DNA of 64,000 bases from Edaphochlamys debaryana (taxonomy: Eukaryota; Chlorophyta; Chlorophyceae; Chlamydomonadales): contig JAEHOE010000002.1 of assembly GCA_016858145.1 (NCBI GenBank), positions 1,984,001 through 2,048,000 of the forward strand. The letters run 5' to 3'. Below, piece after piece: positions 48,058-59,803 of the stretch. The notes under the pieces were generated by a model. The model saw nothing but the letters and a program-made list of their open reading frames with translations. It was not told where the DNA came from and did not search any database. Position numbers and translations under genes: made by a program. Position 1 is the stretch's first letter, and each line of letters begins with the position of its first letter.

Positions 48058-51000
48058 ATGGAGGCCAGCTCGAGTCTGGGAGGCACGCCGGGCTTCGTGG
48101 GCCGGGCAGGCGAGGCGCTCTCGCGCACTTTTAGCAACAGCCCCGACAAGATTTCAGCGGTTCTGGTGAGGCCTCGCTAGCGCATGGGCTCTGGGTGGGC
48201 CTGAAAGGCGGACGCCTGGGTGTTAACCCGGGCCTGCATGCGCGCGCTCCACCCACAGCGCAACGCCGGAGTGCCCACGCTGCAGCCGCCCCGACCGCCG
48301 GTGTACTCGCCGGACACGCGGGTCTTCACAACGCCCGGCCCGCCGCACCTTGCGGGTCGCGATTCTGAGACGGGACACCACTCTCGGCGTGTTTCTGAGC
48401 ACAGCGACCGGCCGGGGTTCAGCGGTGACCAGGGGTTCCACGATCAGATGGATCAGTACGCGCACACGCAGCTGGCGCAGGAGTGGGATGGCCTGTTTCT
48501 TGGGCCGGGCGCGGACGACGTCCGCAGCGGCAGCGATGTCTACAAGGCGCTCCGTCAGGACATGCGCTCTATGGCCTGCGCCCTGAAGCAGAGCTTTGGC
48601 CTGGTGGTGGACAACCGCCGCTACGCAGCGGTGGGCACGGGCGCAGGCGTGGTTGCGGGCACCAGCAACGCCCAGCAGCTGCTGCAGCCCTGCATCTCGG
48701 AGCTCAAGACGGCCTGCAAGGTGGGTCCTCCGGGGGTACACTGTCCTCACACTCCGTCCCCAGCGACAAGCAGCCAGGGCTTTCGGGGGTCTGTCTTGTG
48801 CAACCCCACACCCGTCTGCGCAGGGGCCCTGCATGCCTCGCAAGCGCCGGCACCCCCTTTGGAACCCAACATGCATGCGGCTCTACAGCGATCTGGCTGC
48901 CACGTGAACCCGCCCTTCCCGTCCCATCCCGTTCCTTGCAGGAGATGGCTAGCGCCACGCGCATGGCCACGGAGAACTACAACCTGCAGGTCGGGAGGCG
49001 GTCCGTTGTGGTGACAGGCGGTCAGGGGCAAGCGGATCAGGGGGCAGTCAAACAGGCGGGCAGGCGAACAAGGTGCAGGCGGACACGTGGCCATACGATC
49101 AGGCGCCAGATTAAAATGGGAGTTAGCGAACAGGGGGCAGATGAACGCGAAAGCAGGCGCGCAGGGGGCTGGGCGCAGGGGGCTGGGCGCTCGGATCAGG
49201 CCATTGGCGGGACACGGCCACGGGGACTGCAGTCTGCGGCCCTGTCGCCTCCCGCCCCTCGCGCTCGAGCCCGACCCACATCCCCCTCGGCCTGCCTCGC
49301 CTCCTCCTCCCCGCCCCGCCCCTCTCCCTCCCTCTGCAAATGCACCTGACCCCTGCGGTCAAGCCCCAGCCCTCATCCCCCACCCTCCCTGCCCCTCATC
49401 CCCCTCAGCTCCCTCCCGCTGTCCCGTCCTCTTCCCTCCCCAGGTGGAGCTGACCCTGCAGAAGCACGCCTCCCAGCACCTACTGGCGCAGTTGCACGAG
49501 GTGCAGCTGCTCATCATGGCCAAGGACGAGGAGATCGCGGTGGGGGAGGAGGGGGTGGTCTGAGGATGGGGTGGGGGTGGGCTGGACGAGGAGGTGGGGA
49601 ACCCAGATGCGGTCGGGGGCAGGAGGGAGCGGTCCTCGGGCCAAGGACGAGGAGGTCGCGGCAGGGGTGGGCTGGAAGAAGCAGTGATCGTGCGGGCGAG
49701 GGTGGAGGGTTCGGCCCGTCGCAACCATACTCCCCATACCCTGCGCCCGCAACCCCGCGCTTCCCGTCCACCCCCCACCCCATCCCCCCACCCCTCCCTC
49801 AGGTGCTCCGCGCTGACGGCCAGCGCGTCTCCGCCAGCGAGGCCCACCTGGCCACCACCCGCCAGGTGGGGCTGGGCCGGGGGTCCAGGCAGGGGTCGAG
49901 AGGCGGATCGCCCGCGGGCCTGAGGGCTGTTGCCACCAGCAGAGCGCCATCCCCCGCCTCACCACCACCTCACCACCTCACCGCACCAGCGGCCAGCTTG
50001 TACCCACCCTCGCCACCGCTCTGTCCCTCGCTCCCGCCCGACCTCTCCCGACCATCCGACGCCCGGCCCCTCCCGCGCAGGTGAACAACGCCCTCCAGGA
50101 GGAGGTGCAGCAGCTGGGCGGGGAGCTGATCGAGTGGCGGCGGCGGGCGCGGGAGCTGGAGGAGGCGCTGGAGGCGCGGCGGCTGCACGAGGAGGCGCTG
50201 GAGGCGAGGGTGCGGGAGTTCGAGGTGCGCTGTTCGAGCGGTGGAGGGGGAGGGGGTGTTTGAAGCTGAGAAGCGGGAGAGCGTCTTTACGCCTGCGCCA
50301 GGGAAGCTTAGCTTGCGATGGTACATACCACCGAGAAGTACAGAAGAGCTCCACGCCGCGGTGAGGTGTCGTCCAACCGAAGGCGGAGGGGGAGGGGGAG
50401 GCGTGGAGCAGTACGGGAGCCGGGGCCAGGGGGGAGGGCGGTACGGTGCGTTCTGAAGGGGGAGCGGGAGGGGGGCGGGGGACTAGCCATGTCAGCAGCT
50501 CCAGGGGGAGGGGAGGGCACGGGAAGCAGGGCCCTGCGTGGGTGCCATCGGGTGGCACCCCCTCCACTCTGCCTCGACGCCTCAGCCCCGCCCTCACGCC
50601 TCGACCCCACCCCTGCCTTGCTCTTGCTCCACTGCTCTCCGCCCCCTGCGCCCCATCACCCGTCCCCGCCTCCACCCCCGCCCCCGCAGCTGTACGAGGA
50701 CGGCGGGCTCCTGTCTCCCAGCCACGACCGCGCCCACTCGGAAACCGGCGGCTCGGCGGCCTCCCTGGCCGCGGTGGCGGCGGCGCTGGGCCTGGGCTCG
50801 GGGCCGGCGCCCGGCGAGGCGCGGCTGCGGGACTCCTCGGGCGGCGGCGGCAGCGGGAGCCAGGCGGGGCAGGCCGGCGGGCAGGGCCGCGGCAGCGACG
50901 CGGGGACGGAGGGGAGGCACGGCCACGGCCACGCACATACGCGCGTGCACGACGTGAGCGGGGTGAAGAGGGAGGGTGGAGACGGGCATCGGTGGAATGA

Positions 51001-54000
51001 TTTGTATGCATGGCCAGGCAGGGAAAAGCGGGAAGGGACATGCCGCAACGAGGTCTTGCCCGTGTGTGAAGCGGGAATGAAGAGGCCCCGCGATGGTCAT
51101 GCTCAACGCTCATGGCCGCTCTTGCCTTCCCATCACCCGCGCAGCTGCCGTCCGACATCCGCCGCGTGGTGGCCCGCGCGCTGCGGCGCCGTGACGCCGA
51201 GGTGGCCAAGCTACGGTCGGACAACGCAGCCCTCACGGAGGAGCTCTCCCGCGCTCGGGCCGCGGGGCCCCCCCACGGCCACGCCTCGGGCGCCCACACC
51301 CACGCCCACACGCACGGCCCCGCCGTGCCCCCCGCCAAGGCATCGGAGGCGGGCTCCGCGGCGCGCCGTGCCAGCGGTGACTCTTGGAACACGGACGATG
51401 CGTTTGAGTGGGGCGCGGAGCTCACGGGGACCGGGACGGGCCCTGGCACGGGCGCGGGTACGGCGTCGGGTCCGCACTCACCCCGGCAGCAGCAGCAGCA
51501 CCAGCATACGCATAGCCATGCGCAAGGCACGTCGCGCGCGGGCGCGGAGGCGGCGGCGGTGGCGGCAGGGGTGGCGACGGAGCTGCAGGAGGCGAAGGAA
51601 GCTATTGCGAACCTGCAGGCTGAGCTGGCGGAGGCGCGGGAGCAGCTGCAGCGGCAGCAGCGGGTAGCGAGCGAGGCGCAGCAGCGGATGGAGGGCCGGA
51701 TGGGGGCGGTGGAGACATCGGCGGAGGAGGCCGTCGCGGCGGCGGCGGCGGAGCTGGCGGAGGCGCGCGCTGCGCTGGCGGAGGCCGAGTCCGCCCTGGA
51801 GCAGCTGCGGTCCCAGCAGCGGCAGCCGAGCCAGGAAGTCGAACCGTCGGCGCCGTCAGCCGCCTCGGTCGCCTCCGTCGCCCTGGCGGAGGCCCTGTCC
51901 TCCGAACGCGACGCGCTGGCGGCGGCGCTGGCGGACGCCCAGCGGACCGCCGCCTCCGCCGCCGAGGCAGCGGAGGCTGCCGCCGCCGCCGACACGCTCC
52001 GCCTCAGCGACGACCTCGCACGTGTTTCCGCCGATCTCGCCGACGCGCGCGCTACAATCGCCACCCTCGAATCCCAGCTCGCGGTCTCGGCTTCTGCGCA
52101 CGCGGAGCTGCAGGGCCGGCTGGGCGAGGGCGAGGCGCGCGAGGCCGCGGCCCGCGCGGGGTCCAGTCGGGAGCTGGACGTGCTGCGCCAGCGCCTCGCA
52201 CGGCTCCAGACTGACATGCGTGAGGTGCGTGCTGAGGCGCAGGTCGCACGCGGCGAGGCGACGGCTGCGTCACGGGACGTCAAGGCAGCAAATGCGGAGA
52301 AGCTAAAGGCGCAGGCGGAGATGGAGGAAGCCGTGGACCGGCAGCGGCAGGCGGAGGCGGCGCGCGATGCGCTGGCGAGGCAGCTGGAGGAAGCTGCGGG
52401 GGCGCGGCGGGCGCTGGAGGAGCGCCTGGCGGAGGCGGAGGCAGAGCTGGCGCTGAGCGAGGCTGCGGCGGCGGCGCCGCCGGAGGCGGTGGCGGAGGCT
52501 TCCGTGGCGGAGGCGGAGGCCGCGCGGACATCAGCGGAGCTTCAGCTCGCACGCGAGCGCTTGGCTGAGATGGAGGCTGCGTCTGCACAATTGCGGGTCG
52601 AGGCCGAGGCGGCTCGGGCAAAGCTTGACGAGGCCGAGGCCAGTGCGGCTGGGTTACGGGCGGAAGCCGAGGCGGCGCGCGCAAGGGTTGCGGAGGTGGA
52701 GGCGATTGCGGCCCGGCTGACGGCGGAGGTGGAGGAGGTCCGCGGGGAGCTGGCCGCAACGCACGCCCGACTCGACGCCGCTCACGAGCTGGCGGCGTCG
52801 CTGGAGGGTCAGCTGATGCGGGCTCGGGAGGACCTGGAGGCGGCGGAGATGATGGCGGAGGCGGCAGCGGCGACCGCCGGCGGCGGCGCGGACGGCGCGA
52901 CGGCGCCGCCAGCGGCGGCGGCGGCGGTGGGCGAGGAGCTGCGGCGGCAGCTGGAGGAGGCGCAGCGGCGATGCAGCGAGCTAGAGCTGGCGGCGGCGGC
53001 AGCCGGCGCCGAGCTAGCGGCGGTGCAGCAGCGGCTGACGGCGGAGGTGGCGGAGCTGCAGGCGCAGCTGGCGGAGGTACGCGCCGCCGCCGCCGCCGCC
53101 GCCGCCTCCAAGGCCACGTCCGCCAGCAGCAGCGACGCCGGCGTCAGCCGCCACGGCTCCCCCGAGCACACGCGCGCCCGCCATGGCCCTGCTACCTCCA
53201 CCTCCGACGCCACCGCTGCCGCCGCCGCCGGCACTGGTGCCGCTGACGCGCTTGCCGCCGCAACGGCAGCCGCCGCAGCAGCAGCGGCAGCGGCGGAACA
53301 CGACGACTCCGAGGCTGAGGCCGAGGAGGACGTCCTGGCTGTCGACTCAGTAGCCCTTCGCTCCAGATGCCGGGCGTTACGGGGGGAGCTGACGCTGGTG
53401 CGGTCGCGTCTTGCGGACTTGGTGCAAGTGGCGCAGTCGGCGGCGGAGGGGCGGCTGGAGGCGGCGCTGGCGGCGGCGCAGGGCGCGGCGGCGTCTGGCG
53501 AGGTCGGCAGCGACGAGGAGTTCTGGGCCCACAACTCCGAGGTGCGTGCTGTGTGCTGTGTGCTGTGTGCGAGAGTCATTGGTGTGGGGTGGGTGGGTGG
53601 GTAGTCGCGAGGGGCCTGGTTGGGCTTGACCTGGGTTTAGAGGGTGCTGGTCCTGGCAGGATACAGCTACTCTGTAGGGTCATGCGCTCTGGCCGGGGTT
53701 CGGGGGATCGGGGTCCAGGCCCTGCTGACTCAGGCCCTGACACGGCGGACCCACTAGTCTGACACGTCCGCATGCCCCGCCATGCATCGACCCCGCAGGT
53801 CCACTCCCTCTACGCCCTCGTGTCAGCCCTCCGCGCCACCTCCCTGCACCACGGCCCCTCGCACGCGCCCCCGCCCCGCACCGCCGCCGCCGTGCCCGCC
53901 TCGCACCCGGCCTCCGCCGCACCGTACGGCGAGAACCGCGCTGACGGCGCCGGCAGCCTGGTCGGCGCCTCCGCCAGCAGCCTCGCCGCCTGCCAGCGCC

Positions 54001-54743
54001 GCCGCACGCTCGCGTCTCTTCGTCTTCGCGCCGGTCAGGTTGCGGAGCTCCTAGCGGAGGCGTCCCACCTGGTGCAGCTGCCCCGGCCAGATCTGGTGGC
54101 GGCGCCGCCGCAGCTCCTGTCTGCGGCGGCGGCGGCGGGCCGGACGGCGGCGGCGTGGTCCGGCGGCGGCACGAGCTCGGGGCAGGGCGCGTCGGCGGTC
54201 AACTCTGGCGGCGGCGCGCCGGGCGGCGGGGCGGCGGGCGGCGGCGGGAGAGCGCTGGGGCTGGAGAGGAGCGCTGCGGCGTACTGCAGCCCGGACTCTG
54301 GGGACGCCGAGTTTGGTGAGTGGTTTTGCGTTTCTGCGCTGCCGCGTCGACGCGTTTTCCTTGTGGGGCAGCAAGCGTGCTAGGCGTTCCATGCTTTCCC
54401 CGCAGCTCTCGGCCCGCGCCCTGAACGTCCCGCCCCCACCTCCCACGTCCGCCCCACAGACAACCTCCATACCAGTGGCATCTCGGACGGCGGCGGCGCC
54501 GGCCTGACGGCGCGCGCCCTGTACGGCAACGGCGGGCACAACGACCACCACGGCGGCGCCGCCGGCGGCGGCCACGGGCATCACGGCGGCGGCGCGCTGG
54601 CGGCCAGCAGCAGTTTTACCAGCGGTACGGGCAGCTCGCTAGCCGACCAAGACGATTTTGCATCGCTTAACAACATGTACGAGATCCCGCCCATGGCCAC
54701 GCCGCCCAAGTTTGAGTGGGACGCTAGCGACCTGACCCACTGA
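48058..54743 (+). CDS. Long coiled-coil protein of unknown function
   Basis: Ten exons with consistent phases: 48058-48165, 48259-48720, 48942-48989, 49444-49539, 49803-49865, 50081-50224, 50690-50953, 51145-53541, 53799-54315, 54460-54743; 1460 residues. It starts MEASSSLGGTPG and ends EWDASDLTH. Exons 3-6 and most of exon 8 (about residues 550-1050) are Glu/Ala/Arg/Leu-rich heptad sequence with almost no Pro or Gly, typical of a long parallel coiled coil. Between them lie Gly/Ser and His-rich linkers (HGHASGAHTHAHTH in exon 8) and a Gly/His-rich C-terminal part. No motor, kinase or membrane segment was seen. Such proteins often serve in basal bodies, flagella or Golgi tethering, but nothing here decides among them. 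The exon 3 donor (GTCGGG) is weak. Intron 4 carries copies of the exon 4 end. Confidence 0.8.
49516..49673 (+). repeat. Exon 4 end plus donor copied in coiled-coil gene intron 4
   Basis: The exon end 49516-49549 (GCCAAGGACGAGGAGATCGC then GTGGGG) recurs at about 49637-49673 as GCCAAGGACGAGGAGGTCGC, and a shorter trace (GACGAGGAGGTGGGG) lies at about 49581-49596. Confidence 0.9.
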
Positions 54744-55934
54744 GCTGACGGACGGTGGCCAGGGGGCAAGAGAGCGGGGGTTCAAAGGTCCGGGGAGGGG
54801 TTCACGATGTGGGGCTAGGGAGTGGCCGGGGGCAGAGGGCTAGAGCTGCATGAAGCTGTGCGGTCACGGGGGCCGTGGGCGGGACTTGGGTGAGGATGGG
54901 CAGGAGCCAGCTGCAGGGAACTTGGCGTGGACCAGTTGTGAGGCGTATTAAGGCCGGCGTGCTGCTTCGAGGGACAAGACGAGTCAGACAGGACTTTGAC
55001 CGCACCCCGTACGTGTGCTGGCGCCGGTTTTGCAGTTGGGCTTACCTAGTAGGGTATTGAAGACAGGCAGTGCAGGGCAAGACGCCGAAGGGTCATACTC
55101 CTGACACCGCTGCTGGAAGAGCAAGTACAGGCTGCCCCAAGTTGAAGCGCAAGATAGTGCTGCCACCTGCCAGGGCTTTGTGGCTGTGAGGACAGGTTTG
55201 CAGGGAACGCTCGGAGGAACGCAGCAGGGCGTCCCGTACGCCGGTATGCAGGCTGCAAGAGAAGGCTGCTTGCCAAAGCTTGAAGAGGGCTGCGCCTGCC
55301 GCGACTAGACCACGACGCCGTGCCGTCCTCGAAGGACGATCCCCCGGGGCTACCTGAGCGTGCGTTTGCCGTGATACAGTGAATATGAGTGTATGCCGAT
55401 CCGCAGATCTTGGCTTGAAATCGTCGAAAGAGGTCGAGGGCGACGGAATGGGAGGAGGGGGCTCCAAGGGAAACGAAAGTGCCTTTACGCAACGGCGAGT
55501 GAGGTAGGGTCTGCAGGGCGCTTCCAACACCAGGAACATCTCTACTCGAAGCGCTTTTGTAGCTCCTATGCACACGCGCAAGGGGAAGGCGACCTGCAGC
55601 GCACGCGAAGTGGCCATGGCCATGCAACGGTGATCGAGCTGCCAGGCCGGGGTGGCATCGAGTGGCTTGAGAAGTGTGCAGGCCCGAGTAGTACATTGGG
55701 CGCATGTACCCTAGAAGTGGTGTAAATGAACGGGCTTGCGACATTGGCCATGGCGGTTAGAGCGGGGTTTGGCCGCCCGCAAACGCCCGCACTCAGCCAT
55801 CTAGCGCGCACCCTACATTCAAACAATATATACCTTCCGCGCACTTCAGACATCACAGTACTGCTTGTAAAGTGCTCGGCAAAGTGCTTGGTCGCTCAAG
55901 CTGTTTCCGCTCTTCTTCCGACCGTCTTCTAAGA
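54744..55934. other. Interval between coiled-coil gene and p25-alpha gene
   Basis: Probably the coiled-coil gene 3' UTR (TGTAA at 55721-55725 is the first I found) and the p25-alpha promoter. No ORF with family support on either strand. Confidence 0.5.
55827..55832 (+). promoter_or_regulatory. TATA box of the p25-alpha gene
   Basis: TATATA in an AT-rich context, 103 bp before the ATG at 55935, the best TATA match in the window. Confidence 0.6.
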
Positions 55935-57918
55935 ATGTCCAAGACTCACCAGTCCATCTTTGACAAGCTTACAGACTCCAGCCGTGAGCCCCTGGGGTTC
56001 TCCTTGGCTACCTGGGCGCCTCACCCCAAACCTCAGCAATGGCGCCGCAGTCGCTGTGCGGCGTGGGCACCCCCTAGTCGCGCTGCGTGTCCCCGGTGCT
56101 TACTTCAGCGTCGTGGCTCGGCGCCACTTGCCCGGTCGCTCACCAGTCTCCAGAGAGTCTCGCGCTCGAACTTCTTACCCAGAGCATGTTCCCTTTGTCC
56201 TTTGCAGTCTACACCGGTGCCCACAAACACCGATTTGATGGCAATGGAAATGGGCGAGGCCTCGCAGGTACGTGGGGTCCTCAGCAGGGAGCGCCGAGGA
56301 CATGCGGCCGCATGTCGGCCACTGCGGGGCCAGCGCAAGCTGTTTCCGCCCTCCTCTTGACCTTGTGAGACCGAAGTTCACTGGGCTGCCACAATCGCTA
56401 TTAGAAGAATCTGCGGTCGAACTTACCATCGTGCCCTACCTCGTTTGCGCCTGCTCCTCGGCGCAGGTCGCGACCGGATCGCCAAGGTGAGCTCCCCCCT
56501 GCTGCGTGCAAGCTAGTGCTGGGGTGCAAGTCGCGCGGTGGCACCTCACCGACGTGGCGCCCATGGCCAACTTGCGCGCCTCGGCTGAGTCGCCCCTACT
56601 CATCCCGCTGCCCCTCGTTTATTGCGCGGACGTGCAGGGTCACGGCCTCATCGCTGGCGCTCCCGGAAGCAACGTCAACGACCTGAGTCAGATCACCCGC
56701 AGCAACCTCAACACAAGCGGCGCAGGTCAGCGTCGTTCCAGGAGCCGCCATGACTACTGTGACCGTCGGCTCTCCAACCCGCACACTGGAAACCAGCCCT
56801 GCCCTAGGAGGGCAAACTCCACCCCCACCCCCACCCCGACACCTCACTCCTTTCTCGCACCTCTCGCCCCCCTCCCTCCCACACAGGGTACGCGTACGGC
56901 AGCAGCGGCAGCCCGCTGCTGTACAGCCGTACCTCGGGCGACGGATCGCGCGGCTACACGCCCCTGTCCCCCAACACGCCCGCTCGGCCCGCCTCCGTGG
57001 GGCGAAACACGCTGCGCACCAGCTACTCTGGCATGCCCACCACGCCCACATACGGTGAGCGAGGGATGCCATTCTTGTGGGAGGACCGGACACAACAGAG
57101 CTTTTGCTGGCTTTTCCTCTTCAGTGCGTGACAGTCATTCGCGGTCCAGTGATATCATCGGGCCAAAGATGACCGCTGTCCGTGCTCCTGGGGTCGGAGG
57201 CGTGCTCACTGAAAGCATGTCCCTCCCCCGGACTACCGCTGCAATACTCGGATTGCTCCTGTCACCAACATGATCCCAACCTCCACTTATCCCCGCCCCG
57301 CCACCCCCCTCCTCACACGGTCCTGATTCCCCAGGCGTGGCCAACAGCGGCAGCACCTTCCGCACCAGCGACGCGGGCGCCGGCATGGCAACGGGGACGG
57401 CACGCCGCAGTGGCGGAGGCTCCATCTTCGACAAGCTGACCGACCCCACCCAGTACACGGGCGCACACAAGCACAGGTGGGATGCAGTGCCTGACACGGA
57501 GTGGGGTCTGGGGTGGGGCGGGACCCAATGCGTGGGGACGGGCAGGCGCGTGGAGAGGGGGCACACGTGTCGTAGAGCAGAGGTCGTGGGGACACAGTGC
57601 CTGACACGCGTGGGGGTTTGGCTTGAGGCGGGCAGAAGTGCGAGGTGCCAAGTGCGGGGGCGAGGGCTGCTGAGTGCTGGGACCAGGCAGGCCTGTGGAG
57701 AGGACTATCGCGGAGCCCTGCCCCCCGGCTCTTGCGGCCGCTGCTGCTGCTGCCCCTGCGCCCCCCCTGCTGAGGTAATTGCTTCAACCGTTCCCGTTCC
57801 CGCTCCCAATCTGCTGCCCCCTCTTAGGTTTGACGCCACTGGCCAGGGCCGAGGCGCCACGGGCCGCACCATGGCCAACAGCTACGTCAGCGCCTCGGCC
57901 AACGTGATGCGCCGCTGA
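55935..57918 (+). CDS. p25-alpha (TPPP-like) protein with two signature motifs
   Basis: Seven exons, phases consistent: 55935-55983, 56208-56267, 56467-56486, 56638-56725, 56887-57054, 57335-57476, 57828-57918; 205 residues. The motif SIFDKLTDPTQYTG...HKHRFD, with Gly-rich FDxxGxGxGxxGR, is the C-terminal signature of the p25-alpha/TPPP family, whose members bind and bundle microtubules in animals and occur in ciliated protists. It is present twice: at residues 7-37 (exons 1-3, SIFDKLTDSS...GLAGRD) and at about residues 152-191 (exons 6-7). The N-terminal helical core of full-length TPPP is absent; the middle is Gly/Ser/Thr/Pro-rich. A flagellar or basal-body microtubule role is expected from the family and is inference. 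Exon 3 is a 20-bp microexon completing the first motif. Confidence 0.87.
57484..57615 (+). repeat. Duplication in p25-alpha intron 6
   Basis: CAGTGCCTGACACGGAGTGG at about 57485 recurs at about 57596 with one base changed; the first copy starts eight bases after the donor of exon 6. Confidence 0.75.
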
Positions 57919-59803
57919 GCGCCGGGCCCAGTGAGGCCCAGCAGGGTCCATGACTGGGCCTGTCTGGGCCCTGCGGGGCCGTCCTGCGTGAAAGGGTCAG
58001 GGCGGCTGGCGGGCGCATGAAGGCCTGGGGCTCTTGAGGCATGGGAGCTTGGAGCGTTTCAGGCTTGGCCCTTGCGAGTGCCCAGAGGCAGTGAGAGATT
58101 CGGCGTGCGGGGGCGGAAGGGTCTGAAGGTTGCAAGCCCCGTCGGGGGCGGGATACGCAGGTGGCTAGATGACCCGGCACCCATGGGCATGCTCGCGCTC
58201 TGGAGACCAGCAACCTGGTGTTCAGGGGACTGGGGTGGGCGGTGCCTGCGGCTGGGAGTACTGTTTGCAAGAATGGGTTATACATACGCCCTGAGTGGGA
58301 TCAAGCGGGCGCGCCATCTGCCAGACCGCAAGATGGTGGCCCACGGGGCTGTGGGTGGGTCTCTGGAAGCTTCTCTGTGATTACGACTTGTTGGCATGTC
58401 TTGAGTGCATGCCACGCCGGTTGGACACTAGTGAGGGCTGGTGGGGGCACGGAGCCAGGTCGCCGAGGAGGCCACGCGGCGGCGGTCCCCAGCTCTCGAT
58501 TCTGCGCCGCAAGGCGCGGCAACATACGTGTACAGAAGAAGTGGGCAGAAATGCCCCCTGTGTACGACATGGGCATGGCTGTCATTGCGTGCCAAGGACT
58601 AAGGTGGGACCTGAGTGTGGTTAGTGCAAGTTATGACAGGGACTTGCGTTCTGGCTTGCAGGGGGCAAGCCCGTGAGGTGGGTCGCTTGGCCCCAGCGTT
58701 CAGCGCTGTGACCCCAGGGGGGTCCTTCATTGTAAACACCGAGGACTGTGTGGCTCGTGGGAAAGGGGAGGGCACTTGGGACGTGTGGTGGGCCGGCCCG
58801 CGCGGCTGGGGCCGAGTGCGAGGCATCGTGTGCTTTTGAGGTACATGGTATCGGCAGGGTGAGAGATCACATGGCCTGGTTGGAATACGGAAGTGTGCGC
58901 AAGAGAGTTCACACAGGCTGATGTACCGGTATGGGGGTTATTTAAGGGGGCAGGGGGGTCCAGGTACTCTCGACCTGATGCAACAGTGGCCATCTCAAGT
59001 GCCCAAGAGCGGAATGTTACACGTGACGGGTACACGCTTGCATACGAGTGCAACGGGTCCGATTCCGCGCAGGGCCGCTTTCGGGGGTCCACCGCTAGCC
59101 ATGTGGAGTTACCAAGTGTACTTGGGTCGGAAGGACCCGCCTGCGCCCCTGTGCGGGGCTGAGGCGGTCTGCCGCCGCAGTCGACAAGGTGGCGTCTTCT
59201 CGGCGCCTCAGGTCCAAGAGAGGTAGATCTTGACATATCTGTCCGCGTCCAACTGCCCGTTTAGGCGGAGGGCCCCAGACAACACGAGCAACAATGAATG
59301 CCCCATCTAGTGCATCTGCCAGCAGTTGCAGCTCACAGATAGAGCCCCCCAAAGCATGTTCAGACGCCGAGGGAGCCGGAGGGTGTGGAACCCGCCTGGC
59401 CCAACTCATCAAGTGCATCTGCCAGCAGTGGCAACTCACAGAAACAGCTCCTCCGATCAATCACACGCCAAGGGTAACACACAGTGCGCACAAACACGCT
59501 CGAGTTCAAGATCAAGCAACGTAGACACCGGCCGCTGGCGGATGACAATGGGTGATGAAGCCTTGCCCCCCACGCACCGGCCACCCTAGAAATCTAGAGT
59601 GCCGGTAGTTGGACGATGAGGGTGTAAGATGTAGGATGAATATGACGGGGTCACGCATTTACAACATGCGTGGGCCCGCCCCCCGTACGGCTTGATCCAC
59701 ACGCCGTACACACCGAAAGCTCGAAGCCCCCGATCCAGGCCCTCAACGCAAGCTGGATGACAACATGAATAGCTGAATGCATGGTCCCAAACCAAGCGCC
59801 AAA
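57919..59803. other. Convergent interval, p25-alpha / EGF gene
   Basis: This holds both 3' UTRs. TGTAA at 58731-58735 may serve the plus gene. A duplicated 32-base segment (GTGCATCTGCCAGCAG...CTCACAGA) starts at about 59312 and again at about 59413. No gene found. Confidence 0.55.
59659..59663 (-). terminator. Candidate poly(A) signal for the EGF gene
   Basis: TTACA on the plus strand reads TGTAA on the minus strand, about 140 bp past the stop codon. Confidence 0.6.

Noticed and set aside
48260..49100. Alternative plus-strand frame 48483-49349 as a separate gene
   Set aside because: Out of frame with the coiled-coil exons and runs through introns 2 and 3; phases of the chosen exons agree without it.
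49959..52283. 774-codon open frame on the minus strand
   Set aside because: It is antisense to exons 6-8 of the coiled-coil gene, rich in Ser/Ala/Arg as expected from reading GCN-rich sequence backward, and has no motif.
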